Positions 23,172-33,687 of a DNA stretch of 64,000 nt are shown here, one piece after another. The translations under genes and the position numbers were made by a program. The DNA is from Castor canadensis (Eukaryota; Chordata; Mammalia; Rodentia; Castoridae), in contig NC_133392.1 in the NCBI RefSeq assembly GCF_047511655.1, positions 96,713,042 through 96,777,041 on the forward strand. The letters run 5' to 3'. The notes below the pieces were generated by a model. The model saw nothing but the letters and a program-made list of their open reading frames with translations. It had not been told where the DNA came from and made no database searches. Within the stretch, counting starts at the first letter, position 1, and each line of letters starts with the position of its first letter.

Positions 23172-23385
23172 GCCAGATGTCAGTGACTCAAGTCTATAAT
23201 CCTAGCTACTTGGAAGGCTGAGATCAGGATGACTGTGGTTCAAAACCAGCCCAGGGAAACAGTTCTTAAGATCCTATTTTCAAAATAACCAGAACAAATT
23301 GGACTAGAGTTGTGGCTCAAGTGGTATAGCACTTTGCAAGTGTGAAGCACTGAGTTCAAACCCCAATCCCATCAAAATATAAAAA
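23172..23385 (+). mobile_element. B1+ID composite SINE (one 7SL module)
   Basis: The 7SL part starts GCCAGATGTCAGTGACTCA and has CTACTTGGAAGGCTGAGATC. The tRNA part has GTTGTGGCTCAAGTGGTATA and CTGAGTTCAAACCCCAATCC. Imperfect duplications flank it (AAGAAAATGACAATGG before, AAGAAAGTGACCATGA after). Confidence 0.88.
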
Positions 23386-23703
23386 GAAAGTGACCATGAA
23401 AACAGTAGTAATGGAAAATTTCTGGAAGAACCATAGGGAATAGAAGACCCTGGAATATTTTCAAAATGCTAAATGAGAATGTGGCACTTTGAGAACATTG
23501 ACTATCCTGCTATCGTGATTCTTCACTTCAAGTCATACATCTTACCACAGAATTTAAACCCCATCTCAGCCCAAAGAAATGGATTTGGTTTGTTCTTGTT
23601 TTGTAAAGAACATGAGGCACATCACTGGTTTATTTATTTGAGATATCTGATTTTTTAATCTGGGTGCTCATAACTATAAACTTCCCTCTGAGAGCTTTCT
23701 TTG

Positions 23704-23852
23704 CTGCCTGGGTATGGGGGTCCACACCTGTACTCCTAGCACTCAGGATGCAGAGGCATGAAGAGGAAGAATTTCAGGCCAGCTTGATCTACACAATGAG
23801 GCCCTTTATAAATAATAAATAAATGAATAAATAAATAACCAATAAATAAATG
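23704..23852 (+). mobile_element. B1-like SINE, single module
   Basis: CTGCCTGGGTATGGGGGTCC, then AGCACTCAGGATGCAGAGGC, then CCAGCTTGATCTACACAATG, with an (AAAT)n tail. Confidence 0.85.
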
Positions 23853-23879
23853 AAGGAATTGTTTTGGGTTTTTTTTTTT

Positions 23880-24213
23880 TTTGTATACCTAGGGTTCTGG
23901 TAAATCCTACTTTCATTTTCATTTAATTCTAGGAAAATTTAATAGCCCACTACCCAATTTCTTCAATGACCCACTGATCATCCAAAAGTATTATTCAATC
24001 TCCATCAGTTTGTATATTTTCTGTAGTTTTTCTTGCTGTTGATTTTTAGCTTTATTCCATTAAAATCTAACAGGATACAAGAAATTATTTCCATTTTTAT
24101 GCTATTTAAAACTTGCTTTATGTCCTAAAATATGACCTATTTTGGGGAAAGCTCCATATACTGATGAGAAGAATGTGTGTTGTGACACTGTTGGATGGAA
24201 TATTCTGTAGGGG
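23880..24213 (-). mobile_element. LINE-1 ORF2 fragment, minus strand
   Basis: The + strand text (TTGATTTTTAGCTTTATTCC near 24038, GATGAGAAGAATGTGTGTTG near 24162, CTGTTGGATGGAATATTCTG near 24188) is the antisense of an L1 ORF2 segment around the endonuclease-RT boundary. It meets a plus-strand L1 fragment at about 24213. Confidence 0.65.
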
Positions 24214-24505
24214 AAACACTTCAAGGTATAGGCATAGGCAACGAGTTCTTGAGCAGGGCTCAAATAGCCCAGAAAATAATAAGAAAGAACAAATGGAATT
24301 GCATCAAATTAAAAGGCATCTGCAGAGCCAAAGGACACAATTTATAGTCTATATAGTGGGAGAAAATCTTTGCCAGCTCTTCTTCCAACAGAGGATTAAT
24401 ATAAAAAATACATAAAGTATTCAAAACACACCCAAAAAATCACCTAATCCCATCCATAAATGGGCAAATGAGATGAACAGTCAATTATCAAAAGAAATAC
24501 AAATG
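24214..24505 (+). mobile_element. LINE-1 ORF2 post-RT fragment, plus strand
   Basis: AGGTATAGGCATAGGCAACG, AATTGCATCAAATTAAAAGG and GTGGGAGAAAATCTTTGCCA follow the post-RT part of L1 ORF2 in order. It ends at AAAGAAATACAAATG, where in other copies the C-terminal domain continues. Confidence 0.75.
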
Positions 24506-24585
24506 TATAGCTAGGTCATATGGTAATTCCATTTTAGTTTAAGGAATCTCCACAATATTTCCATAGTAGCTATATTATTTAAAAG
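24506..24585 (-). mobile_element. LINE-1 ORF2 C-terminal fragment, minus strand
   Basis: AGCTAGGTCATATGGTAATT and CCACAATATTTCCATAGTAG are antisense to the L1 stretch that includes the Pro-Tyr-Asp codons before the LGIYP block. Confidence 0.6.
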
Positions 24586-24837
24586 CTATGATGTAAGTGA
24601 ACATTATACTTTTGCTCAAACATAAGATCCTGTTCCAAACTGAAAATAAAACATGAACTTCCCAATTATATTGTACTGTGGAAATATTTCATTAACAGGA
24701 TGTAAAAATATCCTATTTGCACTAAAAATGGTTTTATGAAACTAGATATACATGCCCTAAAAGGCTTAAGTGTGCTAGGAGAAGCAAATATTATTCATAT
24801 TGAATAATTCATTCTCCAACTGTAACAGAGTCAAAAG
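24586..24837. other. Non-coding stretch
   Basis: No gene or repeat recognised. Confidence 0.4.
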
Positions 24838-25213
24838 TGTTGGACTATATGGTCTGTTATGAGGTAATTATTGTACTCCTCCCAAATTAATATATCTTAC
24901 TTGTTGTATTTAGAGAGAGGGCCTCTGAAGAAATAGTCAAAGACGAAAAGGGTGGGTCCCTGATCTGATAAGATTAGTGACCTTATCAGAAGAGACACCA
25001 GAGAGCTGTGTTCTCCCTCTCAATTCCCATTAAGGAAAAGCCATGTGAGAACACAGTGAGAAGATGGTCATCGAAAAGTCAAGAGCAGGGCTCTCACCAG
25101 AAATCAATTTAGCCGGCACTTGATCTTGGACTTCCAGCCTCCAGAATAATGAGAAAATTAATTTCTGTCCTTTAAGCCACTGTGGTACTTTCTTTAGCAG
25201 CCCAAGCTGACCA
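24838..25213 (+). mobile_element. MaLR-type (MLT1/MST-like) solo LTR
   Basis: It begins TGTTGGACTATATGG and contains the MaLR-like phrases GTGACCTTATCAGAAGAGAC, AGCCATGTGAGAACACAGTG, GGACTTCCAGCCTCCAGAAT and AGCAGCCCAAGCTGACC at its end. The length fits a MaLR LTR (350-400 bp). It is diverged, and no 5-bp target duplication is evident. Confidence 0.65.
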
Positions 25214-25254
25214 ATATGTGATCCCTCCAATGTGAAGGTACAACAGCTGTTGAT

Positions 25255-26095
25255 ATGCAAGAGTATACTTTCCTCACCCCAGTTAGAGTGCTATTACCAA
25301 AAAGACAAAAAATGAATGCTGGGAAAGAAGCAGAGGAAGGTGAAATTTTATACAGGGTTGGTGGGAATGTAAATTAGTAGAACCATAATAGAAAGCAACA
25401 TGGAAGTTCCTCAAAAAGCTAAAAATAGAATCACCACATAAGCCAGTAATCCTACTGCTTAGTATATACTCAAAAGAAATGAAATCAGCATGTCAATGTT
25501 TGTATAGAACTATTCACAATAGTCAGGATATGAAAAAAATCTAAATATCCATCAACAGAAAAATAATTTAAAGAAAATATGGTAAATAGACATAGTGGAA
25601 TACTATTCAGCCATAAAAATAATAAAATCCTTCCATTTTCAACAAGCATGAATGGACCTGGAGAACATTATATTAATTGAGTAAAGTTAGTGATGACAGG
25701 AAGACAAATACCCAATGAGCTCACTCATGTGGAATCTATAAAAGTGTTGATCTCACAGAGAAGTTAGAGTGGAATGGTGGTTACCAGAGACTACAGAGAG
25801 TAGAAGGGGGAGGAGGAGAGTTTGGTCAAGAGCTATAATGTTTTAGCTTTATAGTAGGAATAAATTCTGGTGCTCTGTGGCATAATACGATGAATATAGT
25901 TAGCAATAATGCATGGTGTATCTCAAGATACTCAAAAGACAAGATTTAGAATGCACTCATCGTAAAGAATCTTGAAAGTTTAATGTAATATATATACTAA
26001 TTGCCCTCAATTGTTACCCAATGTATTCTAAATCAAAACATACCAGTGTACCTCATAAGTATGCACAAACATTATTGTTAATCAAAAAGTAAAAT
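25255..26095 (+). mobile_element. Old LINE-1, ORF2 C-terminus and 3' UTR
   Basis: The C-terminal domain is clear (GGGTTGGTGGGAATGTAAAT near 25356, GGAATACTATTCAGCCATAA near 25597, TGAATGGACCTGGAGAACAT near 25650). An L1MA-like 3' UTR follows (AGAGTGGAATGGTGGTTACC near 25765) and ends near 26095. Frames are broken. Confidence 0.85.
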
Positions 26096-27055
26096 TAATT
26101 AATGAAAGAGTGTATCTTTTCCTCAGAAATTGTGTAGTGATGTGGTCTTTTAAAACTACTCATTTGTTGTCTTTATTTAGTAAAGGTAATTGTGAATATA
26201 GGAACTTCACTTTTTAAAAAGATACCCAAACAAATGCAATTCAGGGTGAAACTATCTCCTCATATGAGATGACTGCCTATGTAGTCTTATCTTCCTAAAT
26301 TTAATAGCTAAATGGATCATTTCAGTAAGTCAAAATGCTTTCCATTAGTAAATATTTTCTCTTCATTGTGAATAACTATCTGGTGCTAACAAAAACTAAG
26401 GAATAAGCAGCTGAAAAATATCTGTGTCTGAGTAAAAACTGCATGTAAAAACCATTTTCCTTTTTATAAGGAAAAGTAGCTTGAAATTATGAAGAGTTAT
26501 CCATAAACATTCCAAAGAATTACACAAAATGTTTCTAACTTGGATGACAAGATTTTTTTTAATTTAAAGTGTTTCTGGCATATGTATGCCAGAGATATGT
26601 TGAATTGAACTATGTCAATGTTGAATAACTTGAATATTATTTCTCCATATAAAATATAATATATGGTAAGGACAAGTTATTTTAACAAGTAGAATGATAA
26701 TTATAGTTTGCTTTTCATCTAAAAATACTCCTTGTGAACCAAATATTTAGTTGGTATTGATAAAACTAGGTAATACTCATCTAAGAAGTATAAGAGAAAG
26801 GGAATATAAAGACAAATTATTACAATTAACCTAATTTTCCATCAGTTGCCTCAGTTTATACCTGTTTTTTAAATGTGACTTAGCCAATTTGAGTCTATAA
26901 CTATTTTACAAAGAGGAGGCACTGAATGCTTTTGTGATGTTATATAACAAATCTTTAGAAACCAGTATCTTTACAACACCAATCAAACAAACACATCAAA
27001 AATTTTACTTAACTCTTTCATAAAATAAGGTGACTGGTAAGATGTTATAACCAGT
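26096..27055. other. Non-coding stretch with one short palindrome
   Basis: No gene is seen. TCTGGCATATGTATGCCAGA (26573-26592) is an inverted repeat with 9-bp arms and a 2-bp spacer. Confidence 0.5.
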
Positions 27056-27350
27056 TCAAAGGAGAACTCAAAAAATGGGGAACAGGAAGGCGAAACAGAT
27101 CCTGTCTGGGAGTTGGTATCAATGAGGGGGAAGATATGAGAAAAGGGTGTAGGAGGGTAAATATGGTAAATATTATGTACACATATATGTAAGTGGAAAA
27201 ATGACACCTGTTCTATTCCAGGATGGGGAAGGGGAAATAAAGAATGATGGAGGGGGTGAATTCAACTATGATATGTTGTAAGAACTTTTGTAATTGTCAC
27301 AATGTACCCCTAGCACAACAATAATAAAAAAATTAAATTAAAAAATTTTA
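27056..27350 (+). mobile_element. LINE-1 3' UTR, heavily 5'-truncated
   Basis: Matches the 3' UTR of the L1 at 1-2070: GGCGAAACAGATCCTGTCTG, TGTACACATATATGTAAGTG, AAAAATGACACCTGTTCTAT, GATATGTTGTAAGAACTTTT, then an AATAATAAAA tail. Confidence 0.85.
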
Positions 27351-30300
27351 AAAATCAGGAATATATATGGAATAAAAGAATGATAAAATATAATTTGAAA
27401 ATAACTTGATGCTCGCATTTTCCATTGGAGTATTTAAAAGGTGGAGACAGAGTGAAATCAATTGGCTCTCCACCTGACACAAGTTATTCATATTTATTGA
27501 CATGTAAATATAATAGGTACTACAGCTTGCAGAGTTACAAAATAGCCCAGAAAGCAATGAAAAGGTAGAATCAGTGAATCAGAAAGATATATGACAGTCT
27601 AAATAAGGCAGTTTCCATTACAGACACTTAGATTTTTTGTTTCTTGTGTTCTTTACCCCAAGTTATCTAACAATGATCTTCCATAGATGTTAGGTTGCAT
27701 AGACTATTCTGGAGGTTCCCAGTTTAGGCCATCTTTATGTGTGACCAGTCACAGGAGTAACTACAGCAGCTGTTCATGCTCCTCTGTGTTTGAAAGGAAC
27801 CTATCGGATGGCAATTTCAACTCTAGGACTTTTCCTTGAAGTTTCAGCTGAGCTGCTGATGTTTAGTGCCCAATCTATCAGAGACATGAGCACAGCCCGG
27901 GGACAGATTCTAGACATTATTATTCATTTCATATTGTCTAGACAAGTGGGGGAAACCTTGCTCTTCAGTGGAAACCTATGCAATGTCTATTATACATCCT
28001 TCTGGGTTATCTGAAGCAGATTCTCTGGTAGGAAATGATGTCTGTTTCCAAATGTACACTCAACATTCCATAATTTCTAATTTTTACTTCTTTATCTTCT
28101 CTAATAAAAAGCTTGGAATGACTTACCTCATTAATAAGTTAAGTGAAATCTTTAATATTCTCTAATATTGATATCCATATAAGAATCATGATTTTACTTT
28201 TCTTTGATAATTATTGTTTGTCAATAGCAAGCTGCTTCTTGCTTCTGCTCTTTTCTCAAATGCCAAGGTACATATCTCATCAATAGCCTACTGAAAACAA
28301 TGTACTAATTATTGCCAAAATATATGATACTGTGTTGAATTCATTTCTGTTGAGCTTAATAAGTCAGCCTTCTCTTTGAAGATGAGAGAGTTGGGTTGGA
28401 TAATGTCCTGGGAGGATGACATTTGTCTTTTGCTTTACAGTCACAAATACTATAAGACATTGATACCTTTCACTAACCTTCCAGCTGTGGACCATGTATT
28501 ATATGCCCAATGCAGGGAAGAAATTAATTCTATCTTACCAATAGGAAGAAATAAATTTTTATTTGGACTATAAATTAGGGAGCAAAAAATTACTTATACC
28601 AGACAGATTTGTAAAGTGAAGTTTCAGAAGAAGGAAACAACATTGTGACAATAATTACCTTTGAGTCTAGTTTTATGCCTCATTGTTCAAATGCCAATAA
28701 CTGTATACAATAGTTAAAATTGTTCAAGTTAGGGCATATCAACCCAAGTTTTATGCATAAGCAGAGGAACATTGAAGCTGTGATGAAATGAGGCTGCTGC
28801 TCTGCTGCCTAGGTCCAGAGAACACCCCCAATGCTAGCATTTTTTTCTTCTCTTCACTTTCTCTCCATGACTTTTTAAAAACACTTAACTACAATTCTGG
28901 GAAGAGTAACACATCAAGTCCTTATGCCTCAATGTCACTGTGTTTAATCAATCCTATCAATTTCCTTCTATATCAATAAATACTGGAATAACTTTGATAA
29001 CATTCAACCCCAGTGCTATTGTTGGGGTGGCAAGAATTTTTACTGGGCACTAGAGATTCAAGTGTGTGAATTAAGCATAAAGGTACATTTTTAAATGTTA
29101 TCACACAACTCAATATCAGACAAAGTTTGCTGATTTGAAAGTCTTATGCTTTCTTTTAAATTAGTCTGTGAAATCAAGTCCCTTTTCTTGATACTATAAA
29201 TATATTCACTGTGATTCATTCAATAATCCTCTTTGAAATGGAATTCAGTAAAGTATAATTGGGTGAACAATAAGAGGCTTAGGGTGAGTGGAATTTTCCC
29301 AACAGGAACTTCTGCTTATCAAATTAATTAATTTCAAATAATTAATTCATAAAAATACCAAATGAGGGAATACTAGAAGGTCTATTTAGCAAAAATCCAG
29401 CAGAGGAGCTACTCCCTCTAAGATGTGTCATTTTGTACTAGCCACATCTTCTTCATAGTTAGTAGTTTTAAAAATTAAGAATATCATTCTGTCAAATTCT
29501 TCTGCTGCCAATCCTGAGGGATCAAGCTACTAATCTAATTTAAATTGCAATAGTTACATATAAAACAAGATATCCTCTCCCCAATTCCACCAAAGAACAG
29601 TATCCAAGTATGGAAAAATGTTTCTGAAGTTAGATGTGATCTTATTGTGGTTTTACTTCTAATGTTTTAGCAAGTGTTACTGAATATATCAGAGTACCTC
29701 AATGTAATTTAGTCTCTGATAAAACACTTCACCATCTGGTCTAATTCTTCAGAATACCTTCCTCTGTTTTCCCATACTGATCACAAAATTGAGTCATTTG
29801 TTGCGTTTCTTGATCCTCTTGTCACCTTACATTTAGGGATCCCTTATTAATCCACCTCATTAGCTGACACTACAGCATGTGAAGGAATGCAAATGATCTG
29901 ACTGGTGCAATTGGAAAATATTTAATTGTACTGAAATGAACAAGGGGCCTCTAATTATTTGCTTTAATAGGGCAAAGATGCATAGTTTTTTGCTTATGGT
30001 GGTTTAATGACATGAGTTTTATGGTTGGGATTTCCAGCATTTCTCATCTCACACTGTGTGTCATATTAGGCAATTAGTAAATTGATTCAAACTGCACAGG
30101 GTGGTTTTAAAATCCAGCCACACTTGTGCTGATGAGTGCTTCCCTTTCTCTTTCCATTCTCTCATGGCAGGAAGTGCCCCTGAATATCACTCAGACAATT
30201 TTTCACCTGAACACTGCTAATATATTGGTATAAAATATTTCTCTTAGGAAGGCCATGGATTTTAAAATATTGATCAAATCTTTTTTAGTGTAATCATTCC

Positions 30301-31936
30301 TCTAAAATAAGTAGAGATGGTTAATTACAAGCTAAAATAACTTAAGAAAATATATCCGAAGGCATATAAGAACTATAAAATCTAAAAAACAGTAGAAAAA
30401 AGAAAAGGAGAAATTTTTCTTTTGAGTTATTAATAGTTAAATGTGATCTTACTGAAATGAAACGTCCACAATATAACCAAAAAGCAATATCCATAAATAA
30501 AAATTTCACAGCTGTATATGGAAACATTTTAGACAAATTTTAATGTACTGAATATTTGTTTCAATTAGAAATTTGAAAAATATGGGTGTTTTCTCATTTT
30601 TAAGATATTTTGATTCATGAGACAAACTCTCCTTAAGAACTTTTTCAAGTGAAATTGCTTTATTTGAATAACCTGGTGGTTTTATGGCAACTGAAAGCAT
30701 TTTCCCCATGAGTAGTTGATAATATGCTCTTAGTACTTCAGATCCTTTATTTTTGTAATTTCAGGCATTTGGAGAACCTGAGGGAAATCTCTTAACAGTA
30801 AAGAAGGTCATTAAGAGTCAGTAGTATGGTTTTATAGTTCAGTAATATAAACCTGTACTCTTTTAAAAAGTGTTGAAAATATCATGCCAACCTTCATTGG
30901 GCTGCCCTGAGAAAGAGCTTCCATTGCACTTCTGTAAATTGAACAGCATAAGTGTAGTTTGCATGACTTTATCTTGTATGGGCATTATTTAAAGCACCAG
31001 ATCATTGTGACTTGCATGATTAAAACCACAGAGTCCAGAACAGAATTTTCACATTTTAGACTAAGTAACTTGCTAGTAACACTGAGTTGCGTCTAACAAG
31101 CAAGAATAAAATAAATATTAAATTAAATGTAATATCTGTGCCTTTTAATTGAGGTTAAAATCTTCAATGATTTCTACATGATATTAACTAAAATCATCTA
31201 TCCTTTCTGTATACATTGTTAGTTTACCTGAATAGCAATTATAGATGTGAATGATTGTAAATTGAATGAAAAATACACTTCAGAAAAAAAGGCATGAGCA
31301 TCACTTCTTCAATTTCCTTTAAGGGCATAATATCCAATTAGAATGTTCATGATCTCAGGAAATGGAGATTGTTGCCATAAAGTGGTTTGCTTTTACATAC
31401 TAATTTATTGGAAAGTACATAGAATACTTACTTATTTGTCAGGAATTAGGTTAAGAGCTATGAAAAATTCAATGAATAAGGAGCAAGCCTTTTACGTTTT
31501 TACATATGAAAAGATAGTTCATGAAGCATGGTGGAATCTATCTAAATACTTGAAATGGGCAGATTCTCTACCACAGCAACGTGGCATAGGAAAAGTGTAC
31601 AACATTGCTGAGCCTGGATTTCCCTGGGGAAGACTTAACTGCAGTCACACATGAACTATTAGAAACCAATGACATAAAGGCGGTTGTGTCCTAGAGATAC
31701 GTCTTTGCTTACATATTACTTATCTGTGTATATTTAATGCTGATGGAGAAGGGCAAATAGAGGAAGAAGTTGAGGAACAGGAAAGAAGATGGGATTGATG
31801 AATTACCATTTCGGAAAATCTTAGAAGAGATAGATTATAAGCATAGATTTGGGGTTAGTCTTGCTTCCTAAGAGTGTACAGAAGAGACTTGAGCAGCATA
31901 TATAGACACAGGAGGAGAACAGAGTAAGACTAAATA
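27351..31936. other. 4.6-kb stretch without recognised genes or repeats
   Basis: I find no convincing exon. Open frames here (for example 27790-28014) are short and unlike any family I know. I also recognise no L1, SINE, LTR or DNA-transposon piece, which contrasts with the left 27 kb. Homeodomain-type TAATTA motifs cluster at 29320-29350 and near 29950. This is a reasonable place to look for conserved non-coding elements. Confidence 0.5.
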
Positions 31937-32150
31937 GCTTCCACTGTCCATGTACCCCTGGAATTCCAACTGTTTGGGAGGCAGAGGCAGGAGGATTGTG
32001 AGTTCTAAGCCAGCTCTAGCAAAATTAGCAGAACTCTATCTCAAAAAAAAAAAATAATACAAACAGAAGCACTGGGTAATAGGTCAATGGCAGTGTACTT
32101 GCCTAACCTGAGCAAGGCTCTGGGTTTAATTCCTATAACTACTACAAAAA
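31937..32150 (+). mobile_element. B1+ID composite SINE, diverged
   Basis: The 7SL part has GTTTGGGAGGCAGAGGCAGG and TCTATCTCAAAAAAA. The tRNA part has GGCAGTGTACTTGCCTAACC and CAAGGCTCTGGGTTTAATTC and ends in an A-rich tail. Confidence 0.8.
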
Positions 32151-32181
32151 GAATCTATTCTCTTTAAAAATCAGGGTTGCA

Positions 32182-32636
32182 TACCACGAACAACAGGTGT
32201 TGGCGAGGATGCGGGGAAAAAGGAACCCTCTTACACTGTTGATGAGAATGTAAACTAGTACAACCACTCTGGAAAAAAATTTGGAGGCTACTTAAAACAC
32301 TAAACATTGATCTACCATTTGATCCAGCAATACCACTCTTGGGGATATACCCAAAAGACTATGACACAGGTTACTCCAGAGGCACCTGCACACCCATGTT
32401 TATTGCAGCACTATTCACAATAGCCAAGTTATGGAAACAGTCAAGATGCCCCACTACTGACGAATGGATTAAGAAAATGTGGTATCTATGCACAATGGAA
32501 TTTTATGCAGCCATGAAGAAGAACGAAATGTTATCATTCGCTGGTAAATGGATGGAATTGGAGAACATCATTCTGAGTGAGGTTAGCCTGGCCCAAAAGA
32601 CCAAAAATCGTATGTTCTCTCTCATATGTGGACATT
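32182..32636 (+). pseudogene. L1 ORF2 C-terminal fragment
   Basis: A truncated coding end of ORF2. Two adjacent TGA codons (32240-32245) stand where the conserved Trp-Trp pair of the cysteine-rich motif is expected. Downstream, the frame is open from 32339 to the TAG at 32636, with FIAALFTIAKLWKQS and WIKKMWYLCTMEFY. It has no promoter and no start region. It is an insertion remnant. Confidence 0.85.
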
Positions 32637-33141
32637 AGATCAAGGGCAAACACAACAAGGAGACTGAACTTTGAGCACATGATAAAAGCGAGAGCACACA
32701 AGGAAGGGGTGAGGATAGTTAAGACACCTAAAAAATTAGCTAGTATTTGTTGCCCTTAACTCAGAGAAACTAAAGCAGATACCTTAAAAGCAACTGAGGC
32801 CTAATAGGAAAAGGGGACCAGGAAGTAGAGAAAAGGTTAGATCAAAAAGAATTAACCTAGAAGGCAACACACACGTACAGGAAATTAATGTGAGTCAACT
32901 CCCTGTATAGCTATCCTTATCTCAACCAGGAACACTTGTTCCTTCCTATTATTGCTTATACTCTCTCTTCAACAAAATTAGAAATAAGGGCAAAATAGTT
33001 TCTACTGGGTATTGAGGGGGTGGGGGGAGAGGGAGGGGGTGGAGTGGGTGGTAAGGGAGGGGGTGGGGGCAGAGGGGAGAAATGACCCAAGCCTTGCATG
33101 CACATATGAATAATAAAACAATAAAAAATAAAAAAATAAAA
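32182..33141 (+). mobile_element. Young 5'-truncated LINE-1 with perfect target duplication
   Basis: ORF2 C-terminal domain plus 3' UTR and A-rich tail. A perfect 16-bp duplication, AAAAATCAGGGTTGCA, lies at 32166-32181 and 33142-33157. The 3' UTR has a strongly G-rich block (33014-33079). Divergence from the related copy at 33265 is low. This is one of the youngest insertions in the window. Confidence 0.95.
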
Positions 33142-33264
33142 AAAAATCAGGGTTGCAAGAGGCAAAGGTTGCAGGGAAGCCAGGAGAGATGTTTCATGAG
33201 TAAATGGAAGAATCAAGGTAATTGTTGAAATAAATAATAGAATAGCTATTAAATTTTGTGGTTA

Positions 33265-33673
33265 GACACCTAAAAAACTAGCTAGCATTTGTTGCCCTTA
33301 ATGCAGAGAAACTAAAGCAGATACCTTAAAAGCAACTGAGGCCAATAGGAAAAGGGGACCAGGTACTAGAGAAAAGGTTAGATCAAAAAGAATTAACCTA
33401 GAAGGTAACACACACTCACAGGAAATTAATGTGAGTCAACTCCTTGTATAGCTATCCTTATCTTAACCAGCAAAACCCCTTGTTCCTTCCTATTATTGCT
33501 TATACTCTCTCTACAGCAAAATTAGAGATAAGGGCAAAATAGTTTCTGCTGGGTATTGAGGAGGGGGAGCGGGAGGGGGTGGAGTGGGTGGTAAGGGATT
33601 GGGTGGGGGCAGGGGGGAGAAATGAACCAAGCCTTGTATGCACATATGAATAATAAAAGAAAAATGAAAAAAA
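33265..33673 (+). mobile_element. Young LINE-1 insertion, 3' UTR only, perfect target duplication
   Basis: It starts within the 3' UTR at GACACCTAAAAAACTAGC, the same sequence seen at 32723 in the neighbouring copy. It runs to an A-rich tail. A perfect 14-bp duplication, AAATTTTGTGGTTA, lies at 33251-33264 and 33674-33687. The G-rich block is at 33561-33620. Confidence 0.95.
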
Positions 33674-33687
33674 AAATTTTGTGGTTA

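Noticed and set aside
27790..28165. Two overlapping short frames that might be an exon
   Set aside because: No Met in a good context for the first, no clear splice-site pair and no family resemblance.
31343..31654. 103-codon plus-strand frame
   Set aside because: No known domain and no conserved motif. Likely chance.
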